64,000 nucleotides of DNA from Fontisphaera persica (GTDB taxonomy: Bacteria > Verrucomicrobiota > Verrucomicrobiia > Limisphaerales > Fontisphaeraceae), in contig NZ_CP116615.1 of assembly GCF_024832785.1 (NCBI RefSeq), positions 372,001 through 436,000 on the forward strand, read 5' to 3'. The notes beneath the pieces were generated by a model. The model was given only the letters and a program-made list of their open reading frames with translations. It was not told the DNA's origin and searched no databases. The first letter of the stretch is position 1. Every line of letters starts with the position of its first letter. The translations under genes were made by a program, and so were the position numbers. This document shows, one piece after another, positions 7,416 through 15,684 of the stretch.

Positions 7416-8105
7416 TTATTTTTTGGGACGGAAACCCGGCGGCAGGGCGGGGCCTTTGGGTTCTTCCGGTTGGGGAGCGGGCTCTTCTGGCGCAGGTTCT
7501 GCGGGAGTTTCGGGCGTGGGTTGCGGTTCCGGCCAGCCGAGTTTTTCGCGGGCCTTTTTAGCCGCCGCCGTCTGGCTGTACTCGGTGGCGATGCGCTCGA
7601 GCAGGGCAGTGGCTTTGGCGGGCTGATTCAACTTGTGATAAAGATTGCAGAGGTGGATGGCGCGGAGTCCCCAGCGTTCCGGGTGAATGGGTTTCTTCAA
7701 AACTTCCTCGTATTCCAAGGCCGCGGCCAGGTAGTTGCCCAGGTTGGTTTCATAGATTTCTGCGATGCGGAGGGCGACATGGATTTCGCGGGGATGTTTT
7801 TCCAGGTAGGCACGGAAGAGGCGGATGGCTTCGAGGTAATCACCCTGCCGCCAGACGGCTTCGGCCTGCTCGTATTCCTGGTCCTTCTGGCCTTCGCCGT
7901 CATCATTGTACATGAAGTCCACGGCGCGGTCGGCAAAGAAGCGGCTGAAATCGCGGGCCACCAACAGGGCCAGGGCCACGATGGAGAAGAAGCAGAGGGC
8001 GCCGTTGGTGCCCATGCTTTCGCGAGCCGTGGCCGCGGCCAGTCCGAAGAGCACGGCACTGGCAATCAAGCCCCCATACGCCACAATGCGCAACCAACCA
8101 TGCAT
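7416..8105 (-). CDS. Membrane protein with tetratricopeptide repeats
   Basis: 229 residues from the ATG complementary to 8103-8105, preferred over one 24 nt upstream because an AGGAAGG lies 7 nt before it. Two membrane helices (about residues 5-27 and 36-54, joined by a short loop) are followed by TPR-like helices: AVWRQGDYLEAIRLFRAYLEKHP, then a repeat with AALEYEEVLKKP and a third with QPAKATALLERI. The C-terminus is a Pro/Glu-rich tail (PETPAEPAPEEPAPQPEEP). TPR proteins scaffold other proteins; the partner is unknown. It is downstream of obg by 82 bp and upstream of the dehydrogenase in the same direction. No enzymatic motif is seen. Confidence 0.75.
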   Translation of the reverse strand: MHGWLRIVAYGGLIASAVLFGLAAATARESMGTNGALCFFSIVALALLVARDFSRFFADRAVDFMYNDDGEGQKDQEYEQAEAVWRQGDYLEAIRLFRAYLEKHPREIHVALRIAEIYETNLGNYLAAALEYEEVLKKPIHPERWGLRAIHLCNLYHKLNQPAKATALLERIATEYSQTAAAKKAREKLGWPEPQPTPETPAEPAPEEPAPQPEEPKGPALPPGFRPKK

Positions 8106-8187
8106 GATACGGCCTTCCTCTTTATGCAAAATCCGGCGGTGATGCCAGCCTTTTCACGGACCGCCCCGCCTGGCGCGCCCGGGCGGT

Positions 8188-9357
8188 TCAGGCGGTGGTT
8201 TCCACGGCCTGCCGGAGGGCGCGTTTGAAAACTTCCAGACCATCACCGAAAGCCGCCGAAATCGTCAAGACCGGCACCCGCCGCACCTGCCGCTTAAATT
8301 GTTTCAGGAGGCCGGCGGCCGCGGGTTCGTCCATTTTGTTGGCCACCACCAGGCGGGTGCGTTCCAGAAGGGAGGGGTCGAATAATTCGAGTTCCACCAG
8401 CAGCGTGTGGTAATCCTCCCAAGGGAGGCGGCCGTCGGTGCCGGCCATGTCCAGCAGCAGGACCAGCACTTTGCAGCGCTGGAGGTGCCGCAGAAAAGCG
8501 TGCCCCAAGCCCACGTTGCGATGCGCGCCGGCGATGAGGCCCGGCACGTCGCAAACGGTTAACCGGTGGAAATCCTCGTACTCCACAATGCCCACCTGGG
8601 GGGTCAGGGTGGTGAAGGGGTACGGTGCAATTTTGGGACGGGCCTTGGAGATGGCGGAGAGCAGGGTGGACTTGCCGGCATTGGGATAACCCACCAGTCC
8701 CACATCGGCCATGATGCGCAACTCCAGTAAAAATTCGCCTTCTTCGCCCGGCTCACCAGGTTGGGCAAACCGGGGGGTCTGCCGGGTGGAGGTGGCAAAG
8801 GCGCGATTGCCCAGGCCGCCCCGGCCGCCGCGGCACAGGACAAAGCGCTGGCCGTGTTGGGTGAGGTCGGCGATAAGCTCGCCTTTCTGGGGGTCGCTGG
8901 TTTGGGGTTCGGGTGATTCCTCTTCGGCGGCCAGGTCAATTTCCAGGGCGGCTTCCCCACGAGAGACACGGATAACTGGGCGATGTTGCAGCGAGCTGGC
9001 AAGAATGGGCTTGTCCGTGGGAGGCGTTAATTCGGGTTCTTTTGCGGGCTGGTCGGGGCGGGGCAGCCGCCAGACGAGGGTGCCGCAGGGGACTTTGACA
9101 ATCAGGTCTTTGCCGGAGGCACCGTCCATGCCCTTGCCCATGCCATGCTGGCCGTTTTGGGCGATGAGGCGGGGCTGATAATATTGGGCGATGAGGTTGT
9201 TCAGATCATGGTCGGCCTCGAGAATGACCGAGCCGCCGCGCCCGCCGTTGCCGCCGCTGGGGCCGCCTTTGGGGCGGTAGGCTTCGCGGTGAAAGGCCAC
9301 ACAACCGCGCCCGCCGTGGCCACCGCGCGCGTAAACCTTGATTTCGTCAATAAACAT
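8188..9357 (-). CDS. obgE: Obg family GTPase (ribosome assembly)
   Basis: 389 residues from the ATG at 9357, the classical Obg N-terminus (MFIDEIKVYARGG). A longer reading from 9402 is rejected because it would run through an intrinsic terminator. The glycine-rich Obg fold (about 1-215) is followed by a G domain with GYPNAGKST (223-231), DVPGLI and NKMD. The Obg fold carries an unusual insertion of roughly 60 residues (about 98-160, Pro/Glu-rich in part) between the CGTLVW and GELIADLTQHGQ strands, and the protein ends soon after the G domain without the C-terminal OCT domain. Obg binds the 50S subunit late in assembly; following rplU and rpmA is the usual gene order. Confidence 0.95.
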   Translation of the reverse strand: MFIDEIKVYARGGHGGRGCVAFHREAYRPKGGPSGGNGGRGGSVILEADHDLNNLIAQYYQPRLIAQNGQHGMGKGMDGASGKDLIVKVPCGTLVWRLPRPDQPAKEPELTPPTDKPILASSLQHRPVIRVSRGEAALEIDLAAEEESPEPQTSDPQKGELIADLTQHGQRFVLCRGGRGGLGNRAFATSTRQTPRFAQPGEPGEEGEFLLELRIMADVGLVGYPNAGKSTLLSAISKARPKIAPYPFTTLTPQVGIVEYEDFHRLTVCDVPGLIAGAHRNVGLGHAFLRHLQRCKVLVLLLDMAGTDGRLPWEDYHTLLVELELFDPSLLERTRLVVANKMDEPAAAGLLKQFKRQVRRVPVLTISAAFGDGLEVFKRALRQAVETTA

Positions 9358-9363
9358 GCCGGC

Positions 9364-9393
9364 CAAAGAAAAAGGCGAGGCGGTTGCCTCGCC
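9364..9393 (-). terminator. Intrinsic terminator between rpmA and obg
   Basis: On the minus strand a perfect 8-bp stem GGCGAGGC / GCCTCGCC with an AACC loop (9374-9393) is followed at once by TTTTTCTTT. It lies 20 bp after the rpmA stop and only 7 nt before the obg ATG, so obg must be reached by read-through or by a very short separate transcript. Confidence 0.88.
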
Positions 9394-9413
9394 TTGGCTC
9401 ATGTGGGTAAAAA

Positions 9414-9686
9414 CTAGTTGGCGCCGGCGGTGGCGGCTTCTGCCACCGGTTCCACATTGACGCGGCGGCTGTTTTTGTCGAATTTGACGCGGCCGTCCAC
9501 CAGCGCGTAAAGGGTCCAATCGCGGCCGATGCCCACGTTCTGGCCGGCGATGAACTTGGTGCCGCGCTGCCGGACGAGGATGCTGCCGGCGGAGACCAGC
9601 TCGCCGCCGAAGCGTTTGACACCGAGCCGTTTGCTGACGCTGTCGCGTCCATTGCGAACGCTGCCTTGACCTTTCTTGTGTGCCAT
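9414..9686 (-). CDS. rpmA: Ribosomal protein bL27
   Basis: 90 residues, normal length. The N-terminus [16 protein letters not shown] followed by [11 protein letters not shown] and [12 protein letters not shown] is the unmistakable bL27 pattern. The protein sits at the peptidyl-transferase centre of the 50S subunit. The N-terminus has no Firmicutes-type cleavable extension before AHKKG. It lies 20 bp after rplU in the canonical rplU-rpmA-obg order, and a strong intrinsic terminator follows. The C-terminal tail is Ala-rich and variable, as usual. Confidence 0.98.
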   Translation of the reverse strand: MAHKKGQGSVRNGRDSVSKRLGVKRFGGELVSAGSILVRQRGTKFIAGQNVGIGRDWTLYALVDGRVKFDKNSRRVNVEPVAEAATAGAN

Positions 9687-9706
9687 AGACGAAGGGGGTT
9701 AAAGAG

Positions 9707-10018
9707 TTAAACGTTGATGGCGTTAATCTTGACCACGGTCAGGGCCTGGCGGTGACCAATGGTTTTGTGGTAGCCCTTGCGCCGTTTCATTTTGAAAGTG
9801 AGCTTTTTCTCCCCGCGCTTGTGGGCCACCACCTCGGCGCTGACACTGGCGTTGGCGACGGTGGGGTTGCCCACTTTGACGGCGCCATCTTGATTGACCA
9901 GCAACACGCGATCAAAGACAAAGGGCTGCCCCGCGGGCACGGGCAGTTTTTCCACTTCCAGAGTGTCTCCCGGGGCCACGCGATATTGCTTGCTTCCGGT
10001 TTCTAATACAGCGTACAT
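9707..10018 (-). CDS. rplU: Ribosomal protein bL21
   Basis: 103 residues, normal length. It begins MYAVLETGSKQYRVAPGD and ends with the basic KRRKGYHKTIGHRQ segment, both diagnostic of bL21, a 23S-rRNA-binding protein of the large subunit. First gene of the rplU-rpmA operon. A good promoter is present 38 bp upstream and the ATG is preceded by AAGG at a 7-nt spacing, so this gene has a conventional leader and ribosome-binding site. Confidence 0.98.
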   Translation of the reverse strand: MYAVLETGSKQYRVAPGDTLEVEKLPVPAGQPFVFDRVLLVNQDGAVKVGNPTVANASVSAEVVAHKRGEKKLTFKMKRRKGYHKTIGHRQALTVVKINAINV

Positions 10019-10055
10019 AAATTAACCTTGTTCCCTCATCCAAAAAGGGACGGCG

Positions 10056-10084
10056 ATATGACCAAAAAACCGCCATCCTGTCAA
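10056..10084 (-). promoter_or_regulatory. Promoter of rplU-rpmA
   Basis: On the minus strand: -35 TTGACA (complement of 10079-10084), 17-bp spacer, -10 TCATAT (complement of 10056-10061). The rplU start at 10018 follows with a leader of about 30 nt that contains a Shine-Dalgarno sequence. Confidence 0.65.
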
Positions 10085-10130
10085 CGGACAATTTGGACTA
10101 TTTTTTTGGGGTTCGCAACCCGGAAAGAGT

Positions 10131-10159
10131 TTGACACGCCGGGCGGCGGGTTTTAGCTT
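10131..10159 (+). promoter_or_regulatory. Promoter for the Ala/Pro-rich protein (and perhaps trxA)
   Basis: -35 TTGACA (10131-10136), 17-bp spacer, -10 TAGCTT (10154-10159). The next start codon is at 10183, giving a leader of about 17 nt. It is divergent from the rplU promoter. Confidence 0.55.
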
Positions 10160-10182
10160 GCGGAAAAGACTGTTAAGATTTT

Positions 10183-10701
10183 ATGGCTGACGAAACCGGC
10201 ACACCTGAAGGTGCTCCGCCCAAACCGGCGGAAGCCAAGGTTCAACCCAAAAAAGAGACGGTGCGCATTGCGCTGCCGCCCAAACCGACGGCCTCCCCCA
10301 CCATCAAACTGCCCACCTTGCCCGCTTCGGGCGCGCCTGCCGCCGCTCCGCCGCCGGCGGCTCCGGCGGGAGCTGCGCCACCGCCGGCCAGTGCCGCTCC
10401 CGCGCCCGCTGCGGCGGCCGCGCCTGCGGCGCGTCCTGCGACGGCGGCTCCCGGCGCCAAGCTGTCTTCCACCGCGGCTCCTGCTGCCAAGCCAGCCGCT
10501 CCCGCTACTGCCGCCAAACCGGGTACCACCGCGGCTCCAGCCAAGGCAGCGGCCCCTAAACCACCCGCCACGGTGGGGGTTTTCGACAAGGTCCTGGCCA
10601 TTGTGGCTTTTGTAATTTCAGGAGCGGCTTTAGGGACGTTGTTGTTCCTGATGAACCTCCTGGAGAAAACCCAGGGAATGCTGGATGAGATTCCCAAATA
10701 A
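10183..10701 (+). CDS. Ala/Pro-rich protein with a C-terminal membrane helix (unknown function)
   Basis: 172 residues. The first 130 residues are low-complexity, made of Ala, Pro, Lys and Thr (repeated AAP and PAA patterns), with no recognisable domain and probably disordered. A single strong membrane helix follows (about 139-162, VLAIVAFVISGAALGTLLFLMNLL) and then a short tail. There is no N-terminal signal, so it would be tail-anchored with the long disordered part in the cytoplasm. It has its own promoter, and trxA follows after 80 bp in the same direction. Verrucomicrobial genomes contain similar short anchored low-complexity proteins, but I cannot assign a function. Confidence 0.7.
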   Translation: MADETGTPEGAPPKPAEAKVQPKKETVRIALPPKPTASPTIKLPTLPASGAPAAAPPPAAPAGAAPPPASAAPAPAAAAAPAARPATAAPGAKLSSTAAPAAKPAAPATAAKPGTTAAPAKAAAPKPPATVGVFDKVLAIVAFVISGAALGTLLFLMNLLEKTQGMLDEIPK

Positions 10702-10781
10702 ACCGGCGCGGCGCCTCCATTTAATTACCAGGCTGTGCCGGAGCATTGCCGGGAAAAACCAATCTTGAACGAGGAATTGCC

Positions 10782-11114
10782 ATGGCAGGAGCCAATCTTA
10801 TTACATTGACCAGCGAGAATTTTGAACGCGAGGTAATGCAGTCGTCGGTGCCCGTGCTGGTGGATTTTTGGGCGGAATGGTGCGGGCCGTGCATGCGGCT
10901 GGCGCCGGTTCTGGAGGAGCTGGCGACTGAATATGCCGGGCGTCTGAAAATTGGGAAGGTGGACGTTGACCGGCACGGCGAGCTGGCGGCCCCCTACAAA
11001 GTCATGAGCATTCCCAACCTGGTGTTTTTCAAGGGGGGCAAGCCGGTGCAACAGGTGGTGGGATACAAGTCCAAAGCGGAATTGAAACCCATCATTGACG
11101 GCATTGTGTCCTGA
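10782..11114 (+). CDS. trxA: Thioredoxin
   Basis: 110 residues from the ATG at 10782, chosen for GAGG 7 nt upstream and the usual thioredoxin N-terminus. The redox motif is FWAEWCGPC (about residues 26-34) and the fold continues with IGKVDVDRH and FFKGGKPV. The cis-proline loop reads SIPNL rather than the common SIPTL, a small substitution beside the active site. It reduces protein disulfides in the cytoplasm. The gspF-like gene follows 18 bp later, so the two may be cotranscribed. Confidence 0.95.
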   Translation: MAGANLITLTSENFEREVMQSSVPVLVDFWAEWCGPCMRLAPVLEELATEYAGRLKIGKVDVDRHGELAAPYKVMSIPNLVFFKGGKPVQQVVGYKSKAELKPIIDGIVS

Positions 11115-11132
11115 GTTTCAGGGCACCGGTCC

Positions 11133-12125
11133 ATGCCCCTTGCCACTCCCGGCCGGTTGCAGCAGCAGGCGGAAGTTTATCGCCAACTGGGCAATTTAAT
11201 TCAGGCGGGGGTGCCCATATTGCAGGGGATTCGCCTGTTGCGCCAAAGTCCGCCGGCAGCTTGGGCTTCCCGGCTGGCCGGGCAATGTCTGGCGGCCTTG
11301 GAGGAGGGTACCACCCTGACCGAGGCTTTCCATCGGGTGCATCCCCCACTGCCTGAGTTTGATTTGGCGCTGATTGAGGCCGGGGAGCAGGGGGGACGGC
11401 TGGTGGAGGTGTTGCGGCTGCTGGCCAGTCATTACGAGTTGCAAGCGCAAATTGCGCGGCAAACTTTGTCGGATTTATTATACCCCGTTTTTCTGCTGCA
11501 TTTTGCGGTGTTCATCTTTCCGTTGCCGAATTTGGTTGTTACCGGCAACGTCGCGGGGTTCCTTCTGCAGACCGGCGGGCTGTTGGTGCCTTTGTATCTG
11601 TTGTTGGGGCTTTTATGGTATGCCTTCCGCCCCACCCATTCAGAAACCTGGCGGGCGCGCATGGAGCGCTGGATGGAATGGGTGCCGGTGCTGGGCAAGG
11701 CGCGCCGCAAACTGGTGCTGGCCCGGCTGACGGCCGCGTTACAGGCCTTAATCAACGCTGGCGTGCCCATTTTCCGGGCGTGGGAGCTGGCTGCCGCGGC
11801 CAGCGGTTCGCCCGCCATACGCCGGGCGGTGGGCCAGTGGCCGCCCCTGCTGGCGGCGGGGCAGACCCCGGCGGAGCTGGTCAAGGCGAGCGGCTGTTTT
11901 CCCACCATGTTTGCCAATCTCTATGCCAGCGGGGAGGTCAGCGGACGCCTGGATGAAGAGCTGCGGCATCTGCAGTTTTTGTACTCTGAGGAGGGACAAC
12001 ACGAAATGCGTTTGTTTTGGTCCTGGGTTCCCAAAATCACTTATTTGATTATCGCGTTGGCCATTGCGTACAAAATCATTACCTCTTACCTGGGTTATTT
12101 TTCCGGGGTTTTCAAAGAGATGTAG
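11133..12125 (+). CDS. GspF/PilC-family inner-membrane protein (type II secretion/type IV pilus type)
   Basis: 330 residues, about 70 shorter than usual GspF/PilC. Two T2SSF domains are visible: the first at about 10-125 (YRQLGNLIQAGVPILQGIRLL, ALIEAGEQGGRLVEVL) and the second at about 190-315 (LTAALQALINAGVPIFRAWEL, NLYASGEVSGRLDEELRHL). Three membrane helices lie near 117-137, 143-167 and 300-322. It lacks the N-terminal cytoplasmic segment of typical GspF. Members form the inner-membrane platform with the assembly ATPase. No other secretion gene is adjacent, so this looks like an orphan platform protein; a full-length paralogue is at 62624-63841. Confidence 0.85.
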   Translation: MPLATPGRLQQQAEVYRQLGNLIQAGVPILQGIRLLRQSPPAAWASRLAGQCLAALEEGTTLTEAFHRVHPPLPEFDLALIEAGEQGGRLVEVLRLLASHYELQAQIARQTLSDLLYPVFLLHFAVFIFPLPNLVVTGNVAGFLLQTGGLLVPLYLLLGLLWYAFRPTHSETWRARMERWMEWVPVLGKARRKLVLARLTAALQALINAGVPIFRAWELAAAASGSPAIRRAVGQWPPLLAAGQTPAELVKASGCFPTMFANLYASGEVSGRLDEELRHLQFLYSEEGQHEMRLFWSWVPKITYLIIALAIAYKIITSYLGYFSGVFKEM

Positions 12126-12235
12126 GGGCGTCGGCCGGGAGACCGCCATGGCGCGTCTGGCAGTTATCAGGGAGGCAAGGCTCACCTCAGGCAGGTCCAG
12201 CCGCGCTCCAGCCCAAGTTGGCCGATGACCTTGAT

Positions 12236-12265
12236 TTGACAGGGAGGGAGGCCCTTCATTAAGGT
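12236..12265 (+). promoter_or_regulatory. Promoter of the phosphodiester glycosidase gene (probably leaderless)
   Basis: -35 TTGACA (12236-12241), 18-bp spacer, -10 TAAGGT (12260-12265). The ATG at 12275 begins 9 nt after the -10, so transcription should start within about 3 nt of the start codon. No Shine-Dalgarno sequence is visible between. Confidence 0.5.
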
Positions 12266-12274
12266 TAGCTGGTC

Positions 12275-13054
12275 ATGATATCCCACAGGCGCACGAGGTA
12301 TTGGTGCTGGGTGCTGGCTGGCTGCGGGTGGCTGGCGCTGGCAGGGGCATTGGCGGCTGCCCGCGCGGAGCGGGTGCAATTTCTGGACAAGGAGTTCGTT
12401 TGTTACTGGGTGGACTGGCGGACGGACCAACTGGGGTTGTACTGGAAGGACAGGAACGACAAACCGCTGGCCACGTTTTCCCGCCTGCGCGAGCATGTGC
12501 GGCCGGCAGAATTAAAATTCGCCATCAACGCCGGTATCTTTTCCCGCGATTTGACTCCCTTGGGTCTGCACGTGGAAGGCGGGCGGCAGTTGCGGCCGCT
12601 GAATCTCAAGTCACTGGAAGGCGGCCAGTTTAATTTTTACCTGAAACCCAACGGCGTGTTTTATCTGCACGCCACCGGGCCGCGCGTGGTGGCAACGGAG
12701 GTTTTCCGAGAATTGACCCCGCAAGTTCATCTGGCCTGCCAGTCCGGGCCATTATTGCTGAACAATGGGGTGTTTCATCCGGAGTTTCGACCGGCGTCAA
12801 CCAATTTTTTTCTGCGCAGCGGGGTGGGGGTGAGCCGGAAAGGGGAGATTGTTTTTGCCCTGTCTTTGCACCGGCTGCGGTTTTATGACTTTGCGCGGTT
12901 GTTCAAGGAGAAGTTGGAATGTGACGAGGCCTTGTACCTGGATGGTGAGATTTGCGCGGTTTATTTGCCGGAACTGGGCTTCAAAGAGGATGCCCGGAGT
13001 CAGTTTGCCGCGATGTTCGCGGTGACCGTGCCTGCGGAAAGGCGGGCGGAATGA
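12275..13054 (+). CDS. Exported phosphodiester glycosidase-family protein (NAGPA/DUF2233, YigE-like)
   Basis: 259 residues. An N-terminal signal segment (about 10-30, VLAGCGWLALAGALAAARA) precedes one NAGPA/DUF2233 domain. Landmarks are AINAGIFSRDLTPLGLHVEGG, NFYLKPNGVFYLH, ACQSGPLLLNNG, GVGVSRKGEIVFALS and ALYLDGEICAVYLPELG. The family includes the enzyme that uncovers GlcNAc phosphodiesters on mannose, and bacterial YigE-type proteins that may act on phosphodiester-linked sugars of envelope polymers. It has its own promoter just after the GspF-like gene, and a CotH-family kinase follows in the same direction 60 bp on. Exact substrate unknown. Confidence 0.85.
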   Translation: MISHRRTRYWCWVLAGCGWLALAGALAAARAERVQFLDKEFVCYWVDWRTDQLGLYWKDRNDKPLATFSRLREHVRPAELKFAINAGIFSRDLTPLGLHVEGGRQLRPLNLKSLEGGQFNFYLKPNGVFYLHATGPRVVATEVFRELTPQVHLACQSGPLLLNNGVFHPEFRPASTNFFLRSGVGVSRKGEIVFALSLHRLRFYDFARLFKEKLECDEALYLDGEICAVYLPELGFKEDARSQFAAMFAVTVPAERRAE

Positions 13055-13114
13055 CGCCCCGGCAGGGAAAGGGAGTGAATACCCACCTGCCGCGGGGGCA
13101 TCCAACACTATGAC

Positions 13115-14359
13115 ATGCGTGTATTACTCGTCTGGGTTGCCTGCCTGACAGCGATTTGGGCCTCGGCTCAGCCGGCCCCGCCGCCGCGGCCGGCTTGGGA
13201 GTGGGGGAGCTTCACGCCCCATTTGCCAGTCCTTTTTCTTCAGGCCACCAACCCGCTGTCGCGCGAAACGCCGGTGCCGGCCACGTTGCGGCTGGTCTAT
13301 CCCCCGGGCAGCCGGCAGACCCTGACCAACACGCTGGCGTTGCAACTGCGGTATCATGGCGCCACTTCGCTGGGATTTCCCAAAAAATCTTTCCGGCTCA
13401 GCTTGTCCAATGCTGTTCCCTTGCTGGGCATGAGCAAAAGAACGGGATGGATTTTGAATGCGGCCTACATAGACCGCTCCCTCATGCGGCACAAATTGTC
13501 TTATGATTTATTTCGTTCATTTTCCGAGCCGGGAGCGCCACGCCATGCCGCCGACAGCCGGTTTGTGGAGGTCTATTGGAATCAGCGGTATCATGGCGTG
13601 TATCTGTTGATGGAGCGGGTGGACCGGCAACTGCTGGGGCTGCGGCCGTTTCACTCCAACGATTTCAGTCATTCTGTCATGTATAAAGCGGAGGATCATG
13701 CGGCCAATTTTGGACAGGCCGGGAGGGCCGGTTTTGAGCAACGGGAGCCGGACCCCGAGCGCAAGGCATACTGGCGTCCGCTGGAGCTCTTCACGCGCTT
13801 TACCAGCAGCAGCAGTGCGGAGGAGTTTTGGCATGCGGAGAAGGGCATTGAGCACCGGCTGGATTTGGGCAATGCCATGGATTTCCATATTCTGGTGCAG
13901 GTCACGGCCAACAGTGACGGAATCACCAAGAATTTCATCCTGGCGCGGGATGGTCAGGAAAGCGGCCCGCAAACCAACAAGTTCTTTTTTGTGCCGTGGG
14001 ACTACGATGGAACGTTTGGCCGCAATTGGAACGCCACGCCCTATCCGCACAACGTCTGGCTGAGCAATCCCTTGTTTGACCGTTTGATGCAAAATGCGGA
14101 TTACCGGCGGCGCTTTGCGGCCCGCTGGCGGCAGTTGCGGCAGAAGCCGTTGGCGGAAGCGGCCTTGGTGCGCATGATAGAAGACAACGTCCGGACGCTG
14201 GGCGAAGCGGCGCAGCGGAATGTGCAGCGCTGGCCCACGGACCGCGGCGGGTACCCGGACCGGCTAACCTTTGAGCAGGATGTGGAGCAGATGAAGGTGT
14301 GGGTGGCGCGGCGGTTGCAGTGGCTGGATCAGGAGATTGCCCGGCGCGAGCGGCCGTAG
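13115..14359 (+). CDS. Exported CotH-family protein kinase-like protein
   Basis: 414 residues. A signal peptide ends near residue 19 (ASAQPAPPP follows). CotH landmarks appear in order: RYHGATSLGFPKKSFRL near 79-95, GWILNAAYIDRSLMRHKLSYDL near 110-131, VEVYWNQRYHGVYLLMERVDR near 150-170, VMYKAED, NSDGITKNF and FVPWDYDGTFGRN near 291-303. CotH is an atypical kinase that phosphorylates spore-coat proteins in Bacillus; exported homologues are common in non-sporulating verrucomicrobia, where targets are unknown. The FPKK lysine and PWDYDG aspartates correspond to the nucleotide and metal-binding residues. It ends 7 bp before the convergent phospholipase D-like gene. Confidence 0.85.
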   Translation: MRVLLVWVACLTAIWASAQPAPPPRPAWEWGSFTPHLPVLFLQATNPLSRETPVPATLRLVYPPGSRQTLTNTLALQLRYHGATSLGFPKKSFRLSLSNAVPLLGMSKRTGWILNAAYIDRSLMRHKLSYDLFRSFSEPGAPRHAADSRFVEVYWNQRYHGVYLLMERVDRQLLGLRPFHSNDFSHSVMYKAEDHAANFGQAGRAGFEQREPDPERKAYWRPLELFTRFTSSSSAEEFWHAEKGIEHRLDLGNAMDFHILVQVTANSDGITKNFILARDGQESGPQTNKFFFVPWDYDGTFGRNWNATPYPHNVWLSNPLFDRLMQNADYRRRFAARWRQLRQKPLAEAALVRMIEDNVRTLGEAAQRNVQRWPTDRGGYPDRLTFEQDVEQMKVWVARRLQWLDQEIARRERP

Positions 14360-14366
14360 GGCCGGT

Positions 14367-15626
14367 CTAGTAGCGTTCGGAGAAGAGCGAGGACCAGAAT
14401 TCGCGCAGATGGGCGCAGGGGCCGCGGCGGCGCACTTCTTCGAGGGTGATTTCGCGGGATTGCTCCATGTCTTTGGCCAGGGCCTGCTCCAGTTCCGCGG
14501 CAAATTGATAATCGTAAATCATCACGTTGGCCTCGGCGTTCTTCTTGAACGAGCGCGCATTGAGGTTGATGCTGCCGATGGTGGCCCAAACGCTGTCCAC
14601 CACCATGGCTTTGCTGTGCAGCATGGTGGGCTGGTATTCGTAGATTTTAACGCCGCCTTTGATGAGATCGGACTGGTAGAAACGGGAGGCGTTGCGGAGC
14701 ATGGTAAAGTCGGTATTGGCGCCGGGGGTGATGATGCGTACGTCCACCCCGCGGCGGGCGGCCGCTTTGAGGGCGGAGCGGATTTGGGCATCGGGCACGA
14801 AATAGGCATTGGCGATCCAGATGCGGCGGCGGGCGGCTTGCAGGGCCATGTACACCATGAGCTTGCTCAAGGAGGCCTGGTCATGGCGGGTGCTGCTGAT
14901 GGCCTGAGCCAGTTGTTCCCCCGCCGGTAATAGGGGAGGGAAATGGCGGTCTCCGTGCAGGACCTCACCGGTGGTGTGCAGCCAGTCTTCCAGAAAGATG
15001 CTTTGCATTTGCGCCACCACTGGGCCTTCCACGCGGACGGTTAATTCCCGCCATTCTTGGGGATTGCGGGCGTTGCCGAGCCAGCGGTCATCGAAGCAAA
15101 AGCCCCCGCAGTAGCCAATGCGCCCGTCCACAATCACCAGTTTGCGATGGGTGCGGTCTTCAATGTGGTAAAGGGCGTAGAGGCGGATGGGCTTGTAATG
15201 GCGGTAGCGCACGCCGGCGGTTTTCAGACGGGATTCCAGGAGGGGGGCGCGGGCGCCCCAGGCGTCCACCAGCACCCGCACTTCCACGCCGGCCTGGGCG
15301 CGTTCGCACAAAATGTCCACCAGCTCCTGGGAGAGGCGGCCGTCATCGAAGATGTACGTTTCGATGTTGATGCTCTGGCGGGCGGCCCGCAAGGCCGCAA
15401 ACATATTGGCCCAAAGGGCATCCCCATTTTCCAGCAGGGTGGCCTGATTGCCGCCCTTGATGCCGGTGCGCAACGCCTGCAGGGAGCGGAGAAACTGGGG
15501 GTCTTCCGCGCCGTAGTCCGGCTGGTAGGAATAGCGGGTGCGCTTGGAGGTGGGGCTTAGGCAGCCGGCGCCCACTCCCAACAGCAGGAAAAGCAAGGCA
15601 GCGGCAGTGACCCAGCGCAAGCGCAT
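14367..15626 (-). CDS. Phospholipase D-like/cardiolipin synthase-type lipoprotein
   Basis: 419 residues. The N-terminus has a hydrophobic core and a possible lipobox ending at Cys22 (GVGAGC), so the protein is probably exported and lipid-anchored. Two HKD motifs are complete: HRKLVIVD in the first half and HSKAMVVD in the second, followed by GSINLN. Spacing and sequence match cardiolipin synthases (Cls), which join two phosphatidylglycerols, but those usually have two N-terminal membrane helices; a single lipid anchor makes an extracytoplasmic phospholipase or phosphodiesterase equally likely. Convergent with the CotH gene and 58 bp downstream of the DUF1080 gene on the same strand. Confidence 0.85.
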   Translation of the reverse strand: MRLRWVTAAALLFLLLGVGAGCLSPTSKRTRYSYQPDYGAEDPQFLRSLQALRTGIKGGNQATLLENGDALWANMFAALRAARQSINIETYIFDDGRLSQELVDILCERAQAGVEVRVLVDAWGARAPLLESRLKTAGVRYRHYKPIRLYALYHIEDRTHRKLVIVDGRIGYCGGFCFDDRWLGNARNPQEWRELTVRVEGPVVAQMQSIFLEDWLHTTGEVLHGDRHFPPLLPAGEQLAQAISSTRHDQASLSKLMVYMALQAARRRIWIANAYFVPDAQIRSALKAAARRGVDVRIITPGANTDFTMLRNASRFYQSDLIKGGVKIYEYQPTMLHSKAMVVDSVWATIGSINLNARSFKKNAEANVMIYDYQFAAELEQALAKDMEQSREITLEEVRRRGPCAHLREFWSSLFSERY

Positions 15627-15684
15627 GGCAGAAAACGGCGGCGGACAGGTGGTTTCCCGTGCCGCCGCCGTGCAGATTCAGACC

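Noticed and set aside
9358-9519. An N-terminal extension of Obg to 9402 or 9519
   Set aside because: It would translate through the intrinsic terminator and precede the classical Obg N-terminus.
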